Shown here in pieces: positions 25,926 to 34,655 of a stretch of 64,000 bases of DNA. A program made the translations under genes and the position numbers. The stretch spans positions 1-64,000 of the forward strand of contig CAZSMR010000001.1 in NCBI GenBank assembly GCA_964608185.1, read 5' to 3'. The notes under the pieces were generated by a model, which was not told the DNA's origin, searched no databases, and worked only from the letters and a program-made list of their open reading frames with translations. Position 1 is the first letter of the stretch, and every line of letters starts with the position of its first letter. This DNA comes from Porticoccus sp964608185 (GTDB taxonomy: Bacteria; Pseudomonadota; Gammaproteobacteria; Pseudomonadales; Porticoccaceae).

Positions 25926-27920
25926 CTATAGTTGAGCTAAGACTGCATCGATAACGCCCTGAACTGTAAATCCAAAATGCTTCATTACTTCTTCACCTGG
26001 AGCTGACTCACCAAAAGTCTTCATGCCGACTACTTTTCCGTCAATACCTACATACTTATACCAATAATCTGCATGCCCCGCCTCAACTGCTACTCGCACT
26101 CTAACCCTCGGGGGTAATACAGAATCACGATAAACTAAATCCTGCAAACAAAAAATTTCTGCACAAGGCATAGATACCACGTTAGCTTTTATACCTTTCT
26201 TAAGTAGTGATTCTGCAGCATCAACTGCTATCTCCACCTCTGAACCAGTTGCGATTATAATTGCATCTGGTTCTGCTTTGGCATCCTTAAGTATATAGCC
26301 GCCTTTAACTATATTATTTAACTGGTCTAAGCTCCGAATCTGTGGGGTTAATTTTTGTCTACTAAACACCAATGCACTTGGTCCATCAGATCTCTGAATT
26401 GCACTCTTCCAGGATACTGCAGACTCTATAGTGTCACAGGGCCTCCAGGTTTCTAGGTTGGGGGTTGATCTTAGAGCTGTCAGTTGTTCGACAGGTTGAT
26501 GTGTTGGGCCATCTTCGCCCAAACCAATAGAGTCATGAGTGTAAACAAATATACTTTTTTGCTTCATGAGTGCAGCCATACGTACTGCATTTCTGGCATA
26601 TTCCATGAATATCAAAAAGGTGGCCCCATAAGCGATAAACCCGCCATGGAGTGTTATACCGTTCATCATACCGCTCATGCCAAACTCTCTCACACCATAA
26701 AATAGATAGTTTCCAGATGCATCTTTTCCTGTAATTCCCTTAGATCCTGACCATAACGTCAAGTTTGAACCAGCCAAATCGGCCGATCCACCTAGTAATT
26801 CAGGCAGCATAGGGCCGAAGGTATTCAGGCAGTTTTGTGATGCCTTTCGAGATGCAATTTTTTCCATTTGCTTTTGACATTCAAAAATGTAGCTATTTGC
26901 ATTGTCGTTAAAGTCTTTAGGTAGAGTTCCGTTCAATCGGCGCTCAAGCTCTTCAGCGAGTTGAGGGTGTTCATTTCGATAATCATCAAATCTTTTGCTC
27001 CACTTCATTTGAGAAGCTACACCGTTTTTCGTGGCATCCCAACTGCTATATATATCTGGTGGGACTTCAAACGAATCAAATTTCCATTTTAACTGTTCAC
27101 GAGCCAACTCCACCTCTTCTTTACCTAATGGAGCGCCATGGCAATCTTCTTTACCTTGCTTGTTAGGAGAACCGAAACCAATGACTGTTTTACAGCAAAT
27201 TAAAGTGGGTTTATTTTTTTCAGTACGAGCCTCTTCAATAGCTGCCTTAATAGCAATATGATCATGTCCATTTATACTTGGAATTACCTGCCAACCGTAG
27301 GACCTGAAACGTTCTGGTGTGTCGTCTGTGAACCAGCCCTCTACTTCGCCATCAATAGAAATGCCGTTATCGTCATAGAATACCACTAGCTTACCCAGTT
27401 TTTGAGTTCCTGCAAAAGAAGAAACTTCGTGAGATATACCTTCCATTAGACAACCATCACCCAAAAAACAGTATGTGTTATGGCTTACAATTTCGTGGTT
27501 AGCTCTATTAAACTGAGCTGCTAGAATTTTCTCAGCCAAAGCCATACCTACTGCGTTGCTTAGTCCTTGGCCTAGGGGGCCTGTTGTCGTCTCAACACCT
27601 GGAGTATATCCATATTCTGGATGACCAGGTGTTTTAGAATGTAGTTGACGAAAATTCTTTAAATCTTCTATAGATAGGTCATAACCACTAAGATGTAGTA
27701 ATGAATATAGCAACATAGAACCGTGCCCATTGGACAGTACGAAACGATCACGATTAGCCCAAGAAGGATCAGAAGGATTATGAACTAAGTAATCGTTCCA
27801 TAACACTTCAGCAATATCCGCCATGCCCATAGGGGCGCCAGGATGTCCACTATTAGCTTTTTGAACAGCATCCATACTAAGTGCACGGACTGCGTTGGCA
27901 AGATCACGTCTAGAAAGCAT
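25926..27920 (-). CDS. tkt: transketolase
   Basis: Transketolase is a thiamine-diphosphate enzyme that moves two-carbon units between sugar phosphates. The start at 27920 is supported by GGAG 8 nt upstream and by the N terminus MLSRRDLANAVRALSMDAVQ; an upstream in-frame extension is rejected. Features are GHPGAPMGMADIAEVLW, the ThDP/metal motif FLGDGCLMEGISHEV, and HDSIGLGEDGPTHQP. The protein has 664 residues. It heads the tkt–epd–pgk–fba operon and is divergent from sahR. The SahR-type palindrome lies in the shared 156-bp intergenic region. Confidence 0.97.
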   Translation of the reverse strand: MLSRRDLANAVRALSMDAVQKANSGHPGAPMGMADIAEVLWNDYLVHNPSDPSWANRDRFVLSNGHGSMLLYSLLHLSGYDLSIEDLKNFRQLHSKTPGHPEYGYTPGVETTTGPLGQGLSNAVGMALAEKILAAQFNRANHEIVSHNTYCFLGDGCLMEGISHEVSSFAGTQKLGKLVVFYDDNGISIDGEVEGWFTDDTPERFRSYGWQVIPSINGHDHIAIKAAIEEARTEKNKPTLICCKTVIGFGSPNKQGKEDCHGAPLGKEEVELAREQLKWKFDSFEVPPDIYSSWDATKNGVASQMKWSKRFDDYRNEHPQLAEELERRLNGTLPKDFNDNANSYIFECQKQMEKIASRKASQNCLNTFGPMLPELLGGSADLAGSNLTLWSGSKGITGKDASGNYLFYGVREFGMSGMMNGITLHGGFIAYGATFLIFMEYARNAVRMAALMKQKSIFVYTHDSIGLGEDGPTHQPVEQLTALRSTPNLETWRPCDTIESAVSWKSAIQRSDGPSALVFSRQKLTPQIRSLDQLNNIVKGGYILKDAKAEPDAIIIATGSEVEIAVDAAESLLKKGIKANVVSMPCAEIFCLQDLVYRDSVLPPRVRVRVAVEAGHADYWYKYVGIDGKVVGMKTFGESAPGEEVMKHFGFTVQGVIDAVLAQL

Positions 27921-28023
27921 ACAAAAACTCCTACTAAGTAAAACACATTGCAACATTTGGAAAATTGGGTGTCATTCTCTCTTACTAATGGAGTCTCGTA
28001 AACACGCTATTGATAATACTTTA

Positions 28024-28051
28024 ATCTATATCAATATTTATTGATATAGAT
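28024..28051. promoter_or_regulatory. 28-bp palindrome, predicted SahR operator
   Basis: Perfect 13-bp arms ATCTATATCAATA and TATTGATATAGAT flank a central TT. Long AT-rich dyads are typical ArsR-family operators. The right arm contains the -35 box of the predicted sahR promoter, so binding would block the SAM-cycle operon. The site also lies between sahR and tkt and might affect tkt. Assignment to SahR is by position. Confidence 0.8.
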
Positions 28052-28069
28052 ATATTTAGATGATATAGT
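28041..28069 (+). promoter_or_regulatory. predicted sahR operon promoter
   Basis: TTGATA (28041–28046) and TATAGT (28064–28069) are separated by exactly 17 bp. The expected start site, about 7 nt after the -10, coincides with the ATG at 28077. The -35 lies within the palindromic operator. Confidence 0.65.
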
Positions 28070-28076
28070 TGTTTAT

Positions 28077-29111
28077 ATGAATAATACCATTAAGACCGCC
28101 AACAGAGTTTCAAACTCTTATATAGGAGATAAGCAAAAATCTTCTTATTTAAACGCAACGACTGTAAATACAGCCACACTGGCAGTATTTCTTAAGGCTG
28201 CAGGCGATCCCCTTCGTTTAGATATTCTTAGAGTTCTTCAGCATAATGCTTATGGCGTCCTTGAGTTAGGTGAGATTTTTGAAACAAAGCAATCTGGGAT
28301 GAGTCATCATTTAAAAGTTCTAGCGAATGCTGGTCTTGTTGTATCACGTAGAGAAGGTAATACAATCTTCTACAGACGGTCACCCTTACCGTTAAAATCA
28401 GCTATTAAGGAGCTTCATCGAGGTCTTTTCTCTACTATAGATCTATCCGAAATCCCTTTAGATTTAGTTCAGAGAATTCGAATGATAAATCTTGAGCGCA
28501 CTCGGGCTTCTCGTGAATTTTTTGAACAGAACACTGGTAGGTTTAATGCAAACCAAGATTTGATTGCTAGCTATACACAATATGGGCAAATTATAACTGA
28601 GTTTTTGGATGCAACTTCAGTCAAAAAAGGCACTGTTCTCGAAGTGGGCCCAGGAGAAGGCGACTTCCTATTAAATCTCGCTAAACGATTTGACCAAGTA
28701 ATAGCTATAGATACATCAAAGGAAATGATCGGTATTTCGCAGAAAGTAGTTGCAGAAAATAAATTATGCAACGTAGATCTTGTGCATGGAGATACCGGAT
28801 CAGCTTTAGAAAAAGGCATTACGGCTGACTGCATAACCCTAAACATGGTACTTCACCATACACCAGATCCTGCTGCTGTGTTTAACGATTTATCTAGGCT
28901 GCTAACTTCAGAAGGAGTCTTGCTCGTTACAGAGCTTTGTGACCATGACCAAAGTTGGGCGCATGAATCATGCGGCGATCTATGGTTGGGTTTCGAGCCA
29001 AATGACTTAAGTGGCTGGGCTTCTGCTGCAAGTCTTCGCGAAGGAGAAAGTCTTTATTTGGCTCAGCGAAACGGCTTTCAAGTGCAATTGCGTCAATTTT
29101 TTAAAAAATGA
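28077..29111 (+). CDS. sahR: SahR-type ArsR family regulator with SAM-methyltransferase-like domain
   Basis: This 344-residue fusion joins an ArsR winged helix (about residues 38–105; DPLRLDILRVLQ and recognition helix TKQSGMSHHLKVLANAG) to a class I methyltransferase fold (from about residue 180; TVLEVGPGEGDFLLNLAKRF). SahR regulators of this architecture repress SAM-cycle genes and release DNA when S-adenosylhomocysteine binds the methylase-like domain. Here it heads an operon with metK, ahcY and metF, which matches that role. No Shine-Dalgarno precedes the ATG, and the promoter suggests a leaderless mRNA. Confidence 0.9.
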   Translation: MNNTIKTANRVSNSYIGDKQKSSYLNATTVNTATLAVFLKAAGDPLRLDILRVLQHNAYGVLELGEIFETKQSGMSHHLKVLANAGLVVSRREGNTIFYRRSPLPLKSAIKELHRGLFSTIDLSEIPLDLVQRIRMINLERTRASREFFEQNTGRFNANQDLIASYTQYGQIITEFLDATSVKKGTVLEVGPGEGDFLLNLAKRFDQVIAIDTSKEMIGISQKVVAENKLCNVDLVHGDTGSALEKGITADCITLNMVLHHTPDPAAVFNDLSRLLTSEGVLLVTELCDHDQSWAHESCGDLWLGFEPNDLSGWASAASLREGESLYLAQRNGFQVQLRQFFKK

Positions 29112-29141
29112 AAATAATTTTATTTATGCAGGAAACTAACG

Positions 29142-30296
29142 ATGTCTAACTATAGTCTTTTTACTTCTGAATCAGTTTCTGAGGGTCACCCAGATAAAAT
29201 GGCGGATCAGATTTCTGATGCCATTTTAGATGCTATTATTAAAGATGATCCTCAATCTCGGGTAGCTATAGAGGTAATGATCAAAACAGGTATGGTTATC
29301 GTTGCTGGCGAAGTGAGAACAGACACCTATATTGATCTAGAGGAAATTGTCCGAAACGTAATAATGGATATTGGTTATATAAATTCTGATTTAGGTTTTG
29401 ATGGCGCCTCATGTGCAGTATTGAACGCTATTGGAAAGCAATCAAATGATATTGCTATGGGTGTCGATGAAGGACTGGAAAAAACACTAGGAGCTGGAGA
29501 TCAGGGGCTAATGTTCGGCTATGCGGCGAATGAAACAGAAGTTCTCATGCCAGCACCAATTTATTACGCCCATCGGATAGTAGAGAAACAATCTAAATTA
29601 CGTAAAAGTGGCGTATTACCTTGGCTACGTCCTGATGCTAAAAGTCAAGTAACGTTGCGCTATGAAGATGGTTTGCCTGTTGCAGTTGATGCTATTGTAT
29701 TATCAACTCAACATGACCCAGATGTCTCTCTTATTGATTTGCGTGACGCTGTGTTAGAACAAATTATCAAGCCCGTTATTCCTGAAGTATGGCTCCATAA
29801 AAACACTAAGTACCATATCAATCCTACGGGCCGATTTATTATTGGAGGACCTATGGGAGACTGCGGATTAACTGGCCGAAAAATTATTGTTGATACATAT
29901 GGTGGTATGGCCCGTCATGGCGGTGGAGCTTTCTCTGGAAAAGATCCATCGAAGGTAGATAGATCAGCTGCGTATGCTGCGCGATATGTGGCAAAGAATC
30001 TTGTTGCAGCAGGAATTGCTGACCGATGCGAAATACAAATTTCGTACGCAATTGGTGTTTCAGAACCAACATCTATCAGCATTAACACCTTTAATACAGG
30101 CACAGTGAGCAACGATGAAATTATTCGGTTAGTACGAGAGAATTTTGATCTTCGACCGCAAGGAATTATAGATATGCTAGATCTTAGTAGACCTATTTAT
30201 CAGCCTACTTCAACTTATGGGCACTTTGGTAGAGAAAATAAGAATTTTTCATGGGAAAAAACAGACAAGGCTGACGATTTAAGGGGCTCTCTCTAA
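29142..30296 (+). CDS. metK: S-adenosylmethionine synthetase
   Basis: MetK makes SAM from methionine and ATP. Its 384 residues equal the E. coli length. Motifs are SEGHPDKMADQISDAILD near residue 11, GAGDQGLMFGYA near residue 117, and GGGAFSGKDPSKVDRSAAY near residue 260. It follows sahR by 30 nt and precedes ahcY by 46 nt, so it should be controlled by the SahR operator. A GC-rich hairpin spans its stop codon. Confidence 0.98.
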   Translation: MSNYSLFTSESVSEGHPDKMADQISDAILDAIIKDDPQSRVAIEVMIKTGMVIVAGEVRTDTYIDLEEIVRNVIMDIGYINSDLGFDGASCAVLNAIGKQSNDIAMGVDEGLEKTLGAGDQGLMFGYAANETEVLMPAPIYYAHRIVEKQSKLRKSGVLPWLRPDAKSQVTLRYEDGLPVAVDAIVLSTQHDPDVSLIDLRDAVLEQIIKPVIPEVWLHKNTKYHINPTGRFIIGGPMGDCGLTGRKIIVDTYGGMARHGGGAFSGKDPSKVDRSAAYAARYVAKNLVAAGIADRCEIQISYAIGVSEPTSISINTFNTGTVSNDEIIRLVRENFDLRPQGIIDMLDLSRPIYQPTSTYGHFGRENKNFSWEKTDKADDLRGSL

Positions 30297-30303
30297 GAGA
30301 GCC
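30285..30303 (+). other. hairpin overlapping the metK stop codon
   Basis: GGCTCTC (30285–30291), a 5-nt loop and GAGAGCC (30297–30303) form a perfect 7-bp stem across the TAA at 30294–30296. No T-run follows, so it is not an intrinsic terminator. It may be an mRNA processing or stabilising element between metK and ahcY. Confidence 0.45.
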
Positions 30304-30342
30304 TGAAATCAAACTTAATACTCACATTATAGGGGACAAAAA

Positions 30343-31716
30343 ATGAATACAATGATTACAAAAAATGATTATAAAGTAGCAGATATAAATTTAGCAGACT
30401 TTGGTCGTAAAGAAATCGCTATAGCTGAGACCGAAATGCCTGCACTTATGGCTCTTAGGGCTAAATATCGCTCAGAAAAACCCCTAAAAGGAGCTAAAAT
30501 ACTCGGGTGTATTCATATGACTATTCAAACAGCTGTGTTGATAGAGACACTTGAAGAACTAGGGGCACAAGTGCGATGGACATCATGCAATATCTTTTCT
30601 ACTCAAGATCACGCGGCAGCGGCTATTGCTGCTAATGGTACAGCTGTTTTTGCTTGGAAGGGTGAGACTGAAGAAGAGTATGAATGGTGTCTAGAACAAC
30701 AAATTCTAAGTAACGGCAAACCATGGGATGCAAACATGGTGCTTGATGATGGTGGAGATTTGACAGGACTACTGCATAAGAAATATCCACAGATTTTAGA
30801 GGGTATTCATGGGGTTACCGAAGAAACGACTACCGGAGTGCTTCGTCTGCTAGAAATGCTCGAAAATAACGAACTTAAAATACCTGCTATTAACGTAAAC
30901 GATTCTGTCACAAAATCAAAAAATGATAACAAATATGGGTGTCGTCATAGCTTAAATGACGCTATCAAGCGAGCGACTGATCACTTACTCGCAGGGAAAA
31001 AGGCTCTAGTAATCGGTTATGGTGACGTAGGGAAAGGTGCAGCTCAATCATTACGCCAAGAAGGGATGATTGTGAAAGTAACTGAAGTAGATCCAATCTG
31101 CGCTATGCAAGCATGCATGGACGGATTTGAAGTAGTTTCAACATACATGAATGGTAATCCAACTGAGAACGTGAATGTTGATCTGCTCAGAACAACAGAT
31201 TTATTAGTTACTACTACCGGTAACTACAACGTTTGTGATTCAGATATTTTATGTGAACTGAAAACCGCTTGTGTAGTGTGCAATATTGGTCACTTTGACA
31301 ATGAAATTGACACTGCATACATGCGCGAAAACTGGAAATGGGTAGAAATAAAGCCACAGGTTCACCAAGTTTTTCGTGATCAATCTACAAACGATTATCT
31401 TTTACTTCTTTCTGAAGGAAGGCTAGCTAATCTAGGCAATGCCACGGGCCATCCAAGTAGAATAATGGATGGATCGTTTGCTAACCAAGTTTTAGCGCAA
31501 ATTCTTCTTTATAAGCAAGATTTTGCAAATCAGGATAATGCATCTAAAGAAAAATTATTACGCGTCGAGGTTCTACCAAAAAAACTGGATGAAGAAGTTG
31601 CAGCTGAGATGGTCAAAGGGTTCAGTGGTACGCTTACTCGACTTAAATCCTCACAAGCTAAGTATATAAATGTACCTGTTGATGGTCCCTTTAAAGACGA
31701 CAGCTATAGGTACTAA
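30343..31716 (+). CDS. ahcY: adenosylhomocysteinase (SAH hydrolase)
   Basis: AhcY splits S-adenosylhomocysteine into adenosine and homocysteine, relieving inhibition of methyltransferases. The NAD-binding loop is VIGYGDVGKGAAQSLR near residue 224. The substrate domain shows the conserved CNIFSTQDHAAAAIA, and the C terminus ends in the family's DSYRY. The length is 457 residues. A strong GGGGA lies before the ATG. Using AhcY rather than the Pfs/LuxS route fits the presence of SahR. No SAH riboswitch is visible in the 46-nt leader. Confidence 0.98.
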   Translation: MNTMITKNDYKVADINLADFGRKEIAIAETEMPALMALRAKYRSEKPLKGAKILGCIHMTIQTAVLIETLEELGAQVRWTSCNIFSTQDHAAAAIAANGTAVFAWKGETEEEYEWCLEQQILSNGKPWDANMVLDDGGDLTGLLHKKYPQILEGIHGVTEETTTGVLRLLEMLENNELKIPAINVNDSVTKSKNDNKYGCRHSLNDAIKRATDHLLAGKKALVIGYGDVGKGAAQSLRQEGMIVKVTEVDPICAMQACMDGFEVVSTYMNGNPTENVNVDLLRTTDLLVTTTGNYNVCDSDILCELKTACVVCNIGHFDNEIDTAYMRENWKWVEIKPQVHQVFRDQSTNDYLLLLSEGRLANLGNATGHPSRIMDGSFANQVLAQILLYKQDFANQDNASKEKLLRVEVLPKKLDEEVAAEMVKGFSGTLTRLKSSQAKYINVPVDGPFKDDSYRY

Positions 31717-31749
31717 TTAAAGAATTATTACAATAGAGTTATTAAATAA

Positions 31750-32583
31750 ATGAATAATCATCATTTAAGTTTTGAGTTCTTTCCTCCAAAAACTGAAGAG
31801 GGCAAGATTAAGTTAGCTGACGTTCACAGCAAACTAAGCAGACTTAATCCAGAGTTTTTTTCAGTTACCTATGGTGCTGGAGGCTCAACAAAAGCGTTCA
31901 CAAAGGACACTGTGCTTAACATTCAAGCTACGGGATCGAACGCGGTTCCTCATATATCTGTGTGTGCAGACGACAAACCATCATTACTTAGCCTTCTGAA
32001 AGATTACCAAGATTCTGGAATAACAAAAATAGTTGCACTACGAGGAGACCTTCCCTCGGGCATGGGTGGCACGAAACAACTTGTATATGCAAACGAGCTC
32101 GTCGCTTTAGTGAAAGAACATTTTGGAAACAGTTTTGAAATATTAGTTGCTGCTTATCCAGAAATACATCCGGAAGCTGAGAGCTATAAAAAAGATATCT
32201 ATTGGCTGAAAAGTAAGTTTGAGAACGGGGCTAGTCGAGGGATAACCCAATATTTTTTTAACTCAAACAGCTATTTTTATTTTATAGAGGAATGCGAAAA
32301 AGTTGGTATTGCAGCTCCAATAATTCCAGGTATTATGCCGATCACAAACTACCGTAATCTAGTTCGTTTTTCAGATAGTTGTGGGGCTGATATTCCACGA
32401 TGGATCAAAAAAAGGTTGCATCAGTATGAAGACGACGAAGAAAGCATCAGAGAGTTTGGGTTAGACGTTGTTACCCATCTTTGTGAAGATCTGCTGGCAA
32501 ACGGAGCTCCTGGATTACATTTTTATACGATGAATCAAGCAGATGTCAACCTCTCTCTATGTGAAAGATTAGGTTTTTCATAA
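31750..32583 (+). CDS. metF: 5,10-methylenetetrahydrofolate reductase
   Basis: MetF is a flavoprotein that reduces methylene-THF to methyl-THF, the methyl donor for methionine regeneration. The 277-residue TIM-barrel protein opens with HLSFEFFPPKTEEGK. It shows VTYGAGGS, IVALRGDLP and, later, GASRGITQYFFNSN, all standard MetF blocks. Methionine synthase (metE/metH) itself is not in the window. It completes the sahR–metK–ahcY–metF set, and rsmE follows 4 nt downstream. Confidence 0.97.
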   Translation: MNNHHLSFEFFPPKTEEGKIKLADVHSKLSRLNPEFFSVTYGAGGSTKAFTKDTVLNIQATGSNAVPHISVCADDKPSLLSLLKDYQDSGITKIVALRGDLPSGMGGTKQLVYANELVALVKEHFGNSFEILVAAYPEIHPEAESYKKDIYWLKSKFENGASRGITQYFFNSNSYFYFIEECEKVGIAAPIIPGIMPITNYRNLVRFSDSCGADIPRWIKKRLHQYEDDEESIREFGLDVVTHLCEDLLANGAPGLHFYTMNQADVNLSLCERLGFS

Positions 32584-32587
32584 TCAT

Positions 32588-33325
32588 ATGCGAAATACAA
32601 GAGTCTTCACAAAAAAACCTCTTTCTGTTGGTATTGAAGTTGATCTTGACGATTTTTCTACTAAGCACTTAGAAACTGTTTTGAGGCTAGTCCCGGGAAA
32701 TCCTGTCACTATTTTTAATGGCGAGGGGGGCGAGTTTAAAGCGTTCATAAAAAGTTCTGGTAGAAAAAAAACGACCGTACAAGTTAGTGAATACTCAGAA
32801 ATCAATCGAGAGTCTCCTTTGAAGATTCATCTAGGAATAGGATTATCTCGTGGAGATAGGATGGATTCGATCGTACAAAAATCTACCGAAGCTGGGGTGA
32901 CACAGATAAGCCCTTTATTTACTGAAAGAACTGAAGTAAAGCTAACGGGTAGAAGATTAGAGAACAAATTACTGCATTGGGAGAAAATCTGTATCAGTGC
33001 CTGCGAACAATCTTATAGAAATAAAATACCAGTCATTAATTCTCCAATAAAAATTAATGACTGGATTTACAGAGTCTCATCTGCAAAAAAAATAGTACTC
33101 GATCATAACGCTTTAACTACAATCTCTGCTTTGAGAAAAGAAAACAATGTATCAAGTGTATGTCTTTTAATAGGGCCAGAAGGTGGCCTTTCTGAAGAAG
33201 AAATACATACATCCAATGTTGCGGATTTTAGTGTATTTTCTCTTGGACCAAGAATTTTTCGCACAGAAACTGCACCAATTGCTGCGATAAGTATTCTCCA
33301 GTCACTTTGGGGTGACATTACCTAA
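32588..33325 (+). CDS. rsmE: 16S rRNA m3U1498 methyltransferase RsmE
   Basis: RsmE methylates U1498 of 16S rRNA with SAM. The 245-residue SPOUT protein has an N-terminal PUA-like domain (about residues 1–70, with VTIFNGEGGEFKAFI). The knotted C-terminal domain carries QKSTEAGVTQISPLFTER, LLIGPEGGLSEEE and LGPRIFRTETAPIAAI. It is 4 nt after metF, which makes this SAM-using enzyme the last member of the SAM-cycle operon. It is convergent with secB. Confidence 0.96.
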   Translation: MRNTRVFTKKPLSVGIEVDLDDFSTKHLETVLRLVPGNPVTIFNGEGGEFKAFIKSSGRKKTTVQVSEYSEINRESPLKIHLGIGLSRGDRMDSIVQKSTEAGVTQISPLFTERTEVKLTGRRLENKLLHWEKICISACEQSYRNKIPVINSPIKINDWIYRVSSAKKIVLDHNALTTISALRKENNVSSVCLLIGPEGGLSEEEIHTSNVADFSVFSLGPRIFRTETAPIAAISILQSLWGDIT

Positions 33326-33379
33326 AGACGCTTTGTCAAAAAATCCCTTATTATACGTCGGCTAAAAAATTAGCTGAAC

Positions 33380-33850
33380 CTAGTGTTTTGCTTCTTGCTT
33401 AGCTTTCTTAGCTGCTTCTTCTCCAGATTTCTTCTCTTTGTACATTGCATCAAAGTTAATAGGGGCAAGCATAAGGGGAGGATAACCAGCTTTCAACAAA
33501 ACATGGTCTATCGTTTCTCTAAGATAAGGAAACATAATCAATGGGCAAGCTGAATTTAACGCTTCGTCTAAGCGATCATCAGGAAATCCACTAATTAAAA
33601 ATAAAGCAGCTTGATCGACCTCTTGGCTAAAAGCTACTATATTTTCGTTTGTTGCGGTTACCTTAACACTAATGATAACTTCATAGCGTCCGTCATCATC
33701 AATAGCATCGTGTGTAATATTTAAATCTAATGTAGTTTCTGGCTTCCAGTCTGTACCGAATACGCTAGCTGAATTTGGCGAGGTAAACACATTTTTTTTC
33801 AAATAAATCTTTTGCATCGAGAAATGAGGTGCTGATGACTCTTTTGACAT
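33380..33850 (-). CDS. secB: protein-export chaperone SecB
   Basis: SecB is a cytoplasmic tetrameric chaperone that keeps preproteins unfolded and delivers them to SecA. The 156-residue protein has the typical FSMQKIYLKKNVFTSPN start, the QEVDQAALFLISGF core, and the PYLRETIDHVLLKAGYPPL block. The tail is charged and Lys/Ala-rich. It is not linked to grxC or gpsA as in many relatives. A scaffold gap lies 185 nt upstream, so the promoter-side neighbour is uncertain. Confidence 0.96.
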   Translation of the reverse strand: MSKESSAPHFSMQKIYLKKNVFTSPNSASVFGTDWKPETTLDLNITHDAIDDDGRYEVIISVKVTATNENIVAFSQEVDQAALFLISGFPDDRLDEALNSACPLIMFPYLRETIDHVLLKAGYPPLMLAPINFDAMYKEKKSGEEAAKKAKQEAKH

Positions 33851-34016
33851 TTCTTTCTTCCTTAATTTTTTGTTTGTTTAAAATACTAATAAATTCATCA
33901 TCTAAGAATTAGATTAAAGATTTATAATTGAGCGATTTATTGCAAGCGAGAAATATATCGGTCCAAACTTACAATAATTTATGTGAATTTTTAGATAAAA
34001 TTTTAACCCAAAAACA

Positions 34017-34056
34017 AATAAGTCCCAACCAAAGNNNNNNNNNNCTGGGACTTATT
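34017..34056 (-). terminator. probable rho-independent terminator of acxABC, interrupted by the N gap
   Basis: AATAAGTCCCA (34017–34027) and TGGGACTTATT (34046–34056) are perfect inverted repeats on either side of the 10 Ns. Read on the minus strand the stem lies 16 nt after the acxC stop and is followed by TTTGTTTTTG. That is a plausible intrinsic terminator. The loop, or anything else in the gap, is unseen. Confidence 0.55.
34035..34044. other. assembly gap of 10 N
   Basis: Ten unresolved bases sit inside the loop of an 11-bp-arm inverted repeat. The true gap size cannot be read. The junction between the secB side and the acx side is therefore a scaffold join, not continuous sequence. Confidence 0.99.
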
Positions 34057-34072
34057 CTTTACTAGCAACAAC

Positions 34073-34573
34073 TTATATCTTAGCTGGTGCTTTGATTCCA
34101 ACCCACTCGAAAAAAGTCTTCAAGTCTGGTTTGACATCATGCATACACATGTACCAAGGTGTTGGCGCTTCAATATCAAGCATTGTTCCACAATCTGGGC
34201 ATGAGTACTCACGATATACCTGCCAAGATGTATCTGGTGACATTAATCGTGGATAAACTTGATCCATTTTTTCAGCTGTATCACGAACATAAATATTCGC
34301 ATTAAGCTTCCAGTTACCTGTGTAATGGCCAAAATCTTTACCGCAATCACAGAATGCATGAATTTCTTCATCACCATCTCTAATAGCTAAGTTTAGATGT
34401 GGACCTAATGCCATGATAACTTTATGTTTATATGACAATTTATCCTGTATTACTTCCATGTAAAGTTTGTAACGGTCAGCGTCTTTAGGCATGGAAATCA
34501 TTTGATGCACTGTATCCCAGGCTAAAGTGCCGTCGACCAGCTGCTTAACTTCTTGTTTTGTATATGAAGACAT
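34073..34573 (-). CDS. acxC: acetone carboxylase gamma subunit
   Basis: This is the small subunit of the (alpha-beta-gamma)2 acetone carboxylase. The 166-residue length matches known gamma subunits (about 168). Four cysteines in two pairs, FCDCG near residue 75 and CPDCG near residue 126, fit the structural metal (zinc) site of this subunit. The sequence also has GPHLNLAIRDG and the C-terminal TFFEWVGIKAP. The gamma subunit separates this enzyme from hydantoinases and oxoprolinases, which lack it. It is the last gene of acxABC, 82 nt after acxB. Confidence 0.93.
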   Translation of the reverse strand: MSSYTKQEVKQLVDGTLAWDTVHQMISMPKDADRYKLYMEVIQDKLSYKHKVIMALGPHLNLAIRDGDEEIHAFCDCGKDFGHYTGNWKLNANIYVRDTAEKMDQVYPRLMSPDTSWQVYREYSCPDCGTMLDIEAPTPWYMCMHDVKPDLKTFFEWVGIKAPAKI

Positions 34574-34655
34574 ATCTATACTCTCTTTTTATTTAATTGA
34601 TAATTGATCGAGTGCATCAGGATCGATGCACTCACTCCAATTTCTCAAGTTAATA

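Noticed and set aside
30297..30342. SAH riboswitch upstream of ahcY
   Set aside because: The 46-nt leader is A/T-rich apart from a simple hairpin and lacks the GC-rich pseudoknot core. SahR control explains SAH response better.
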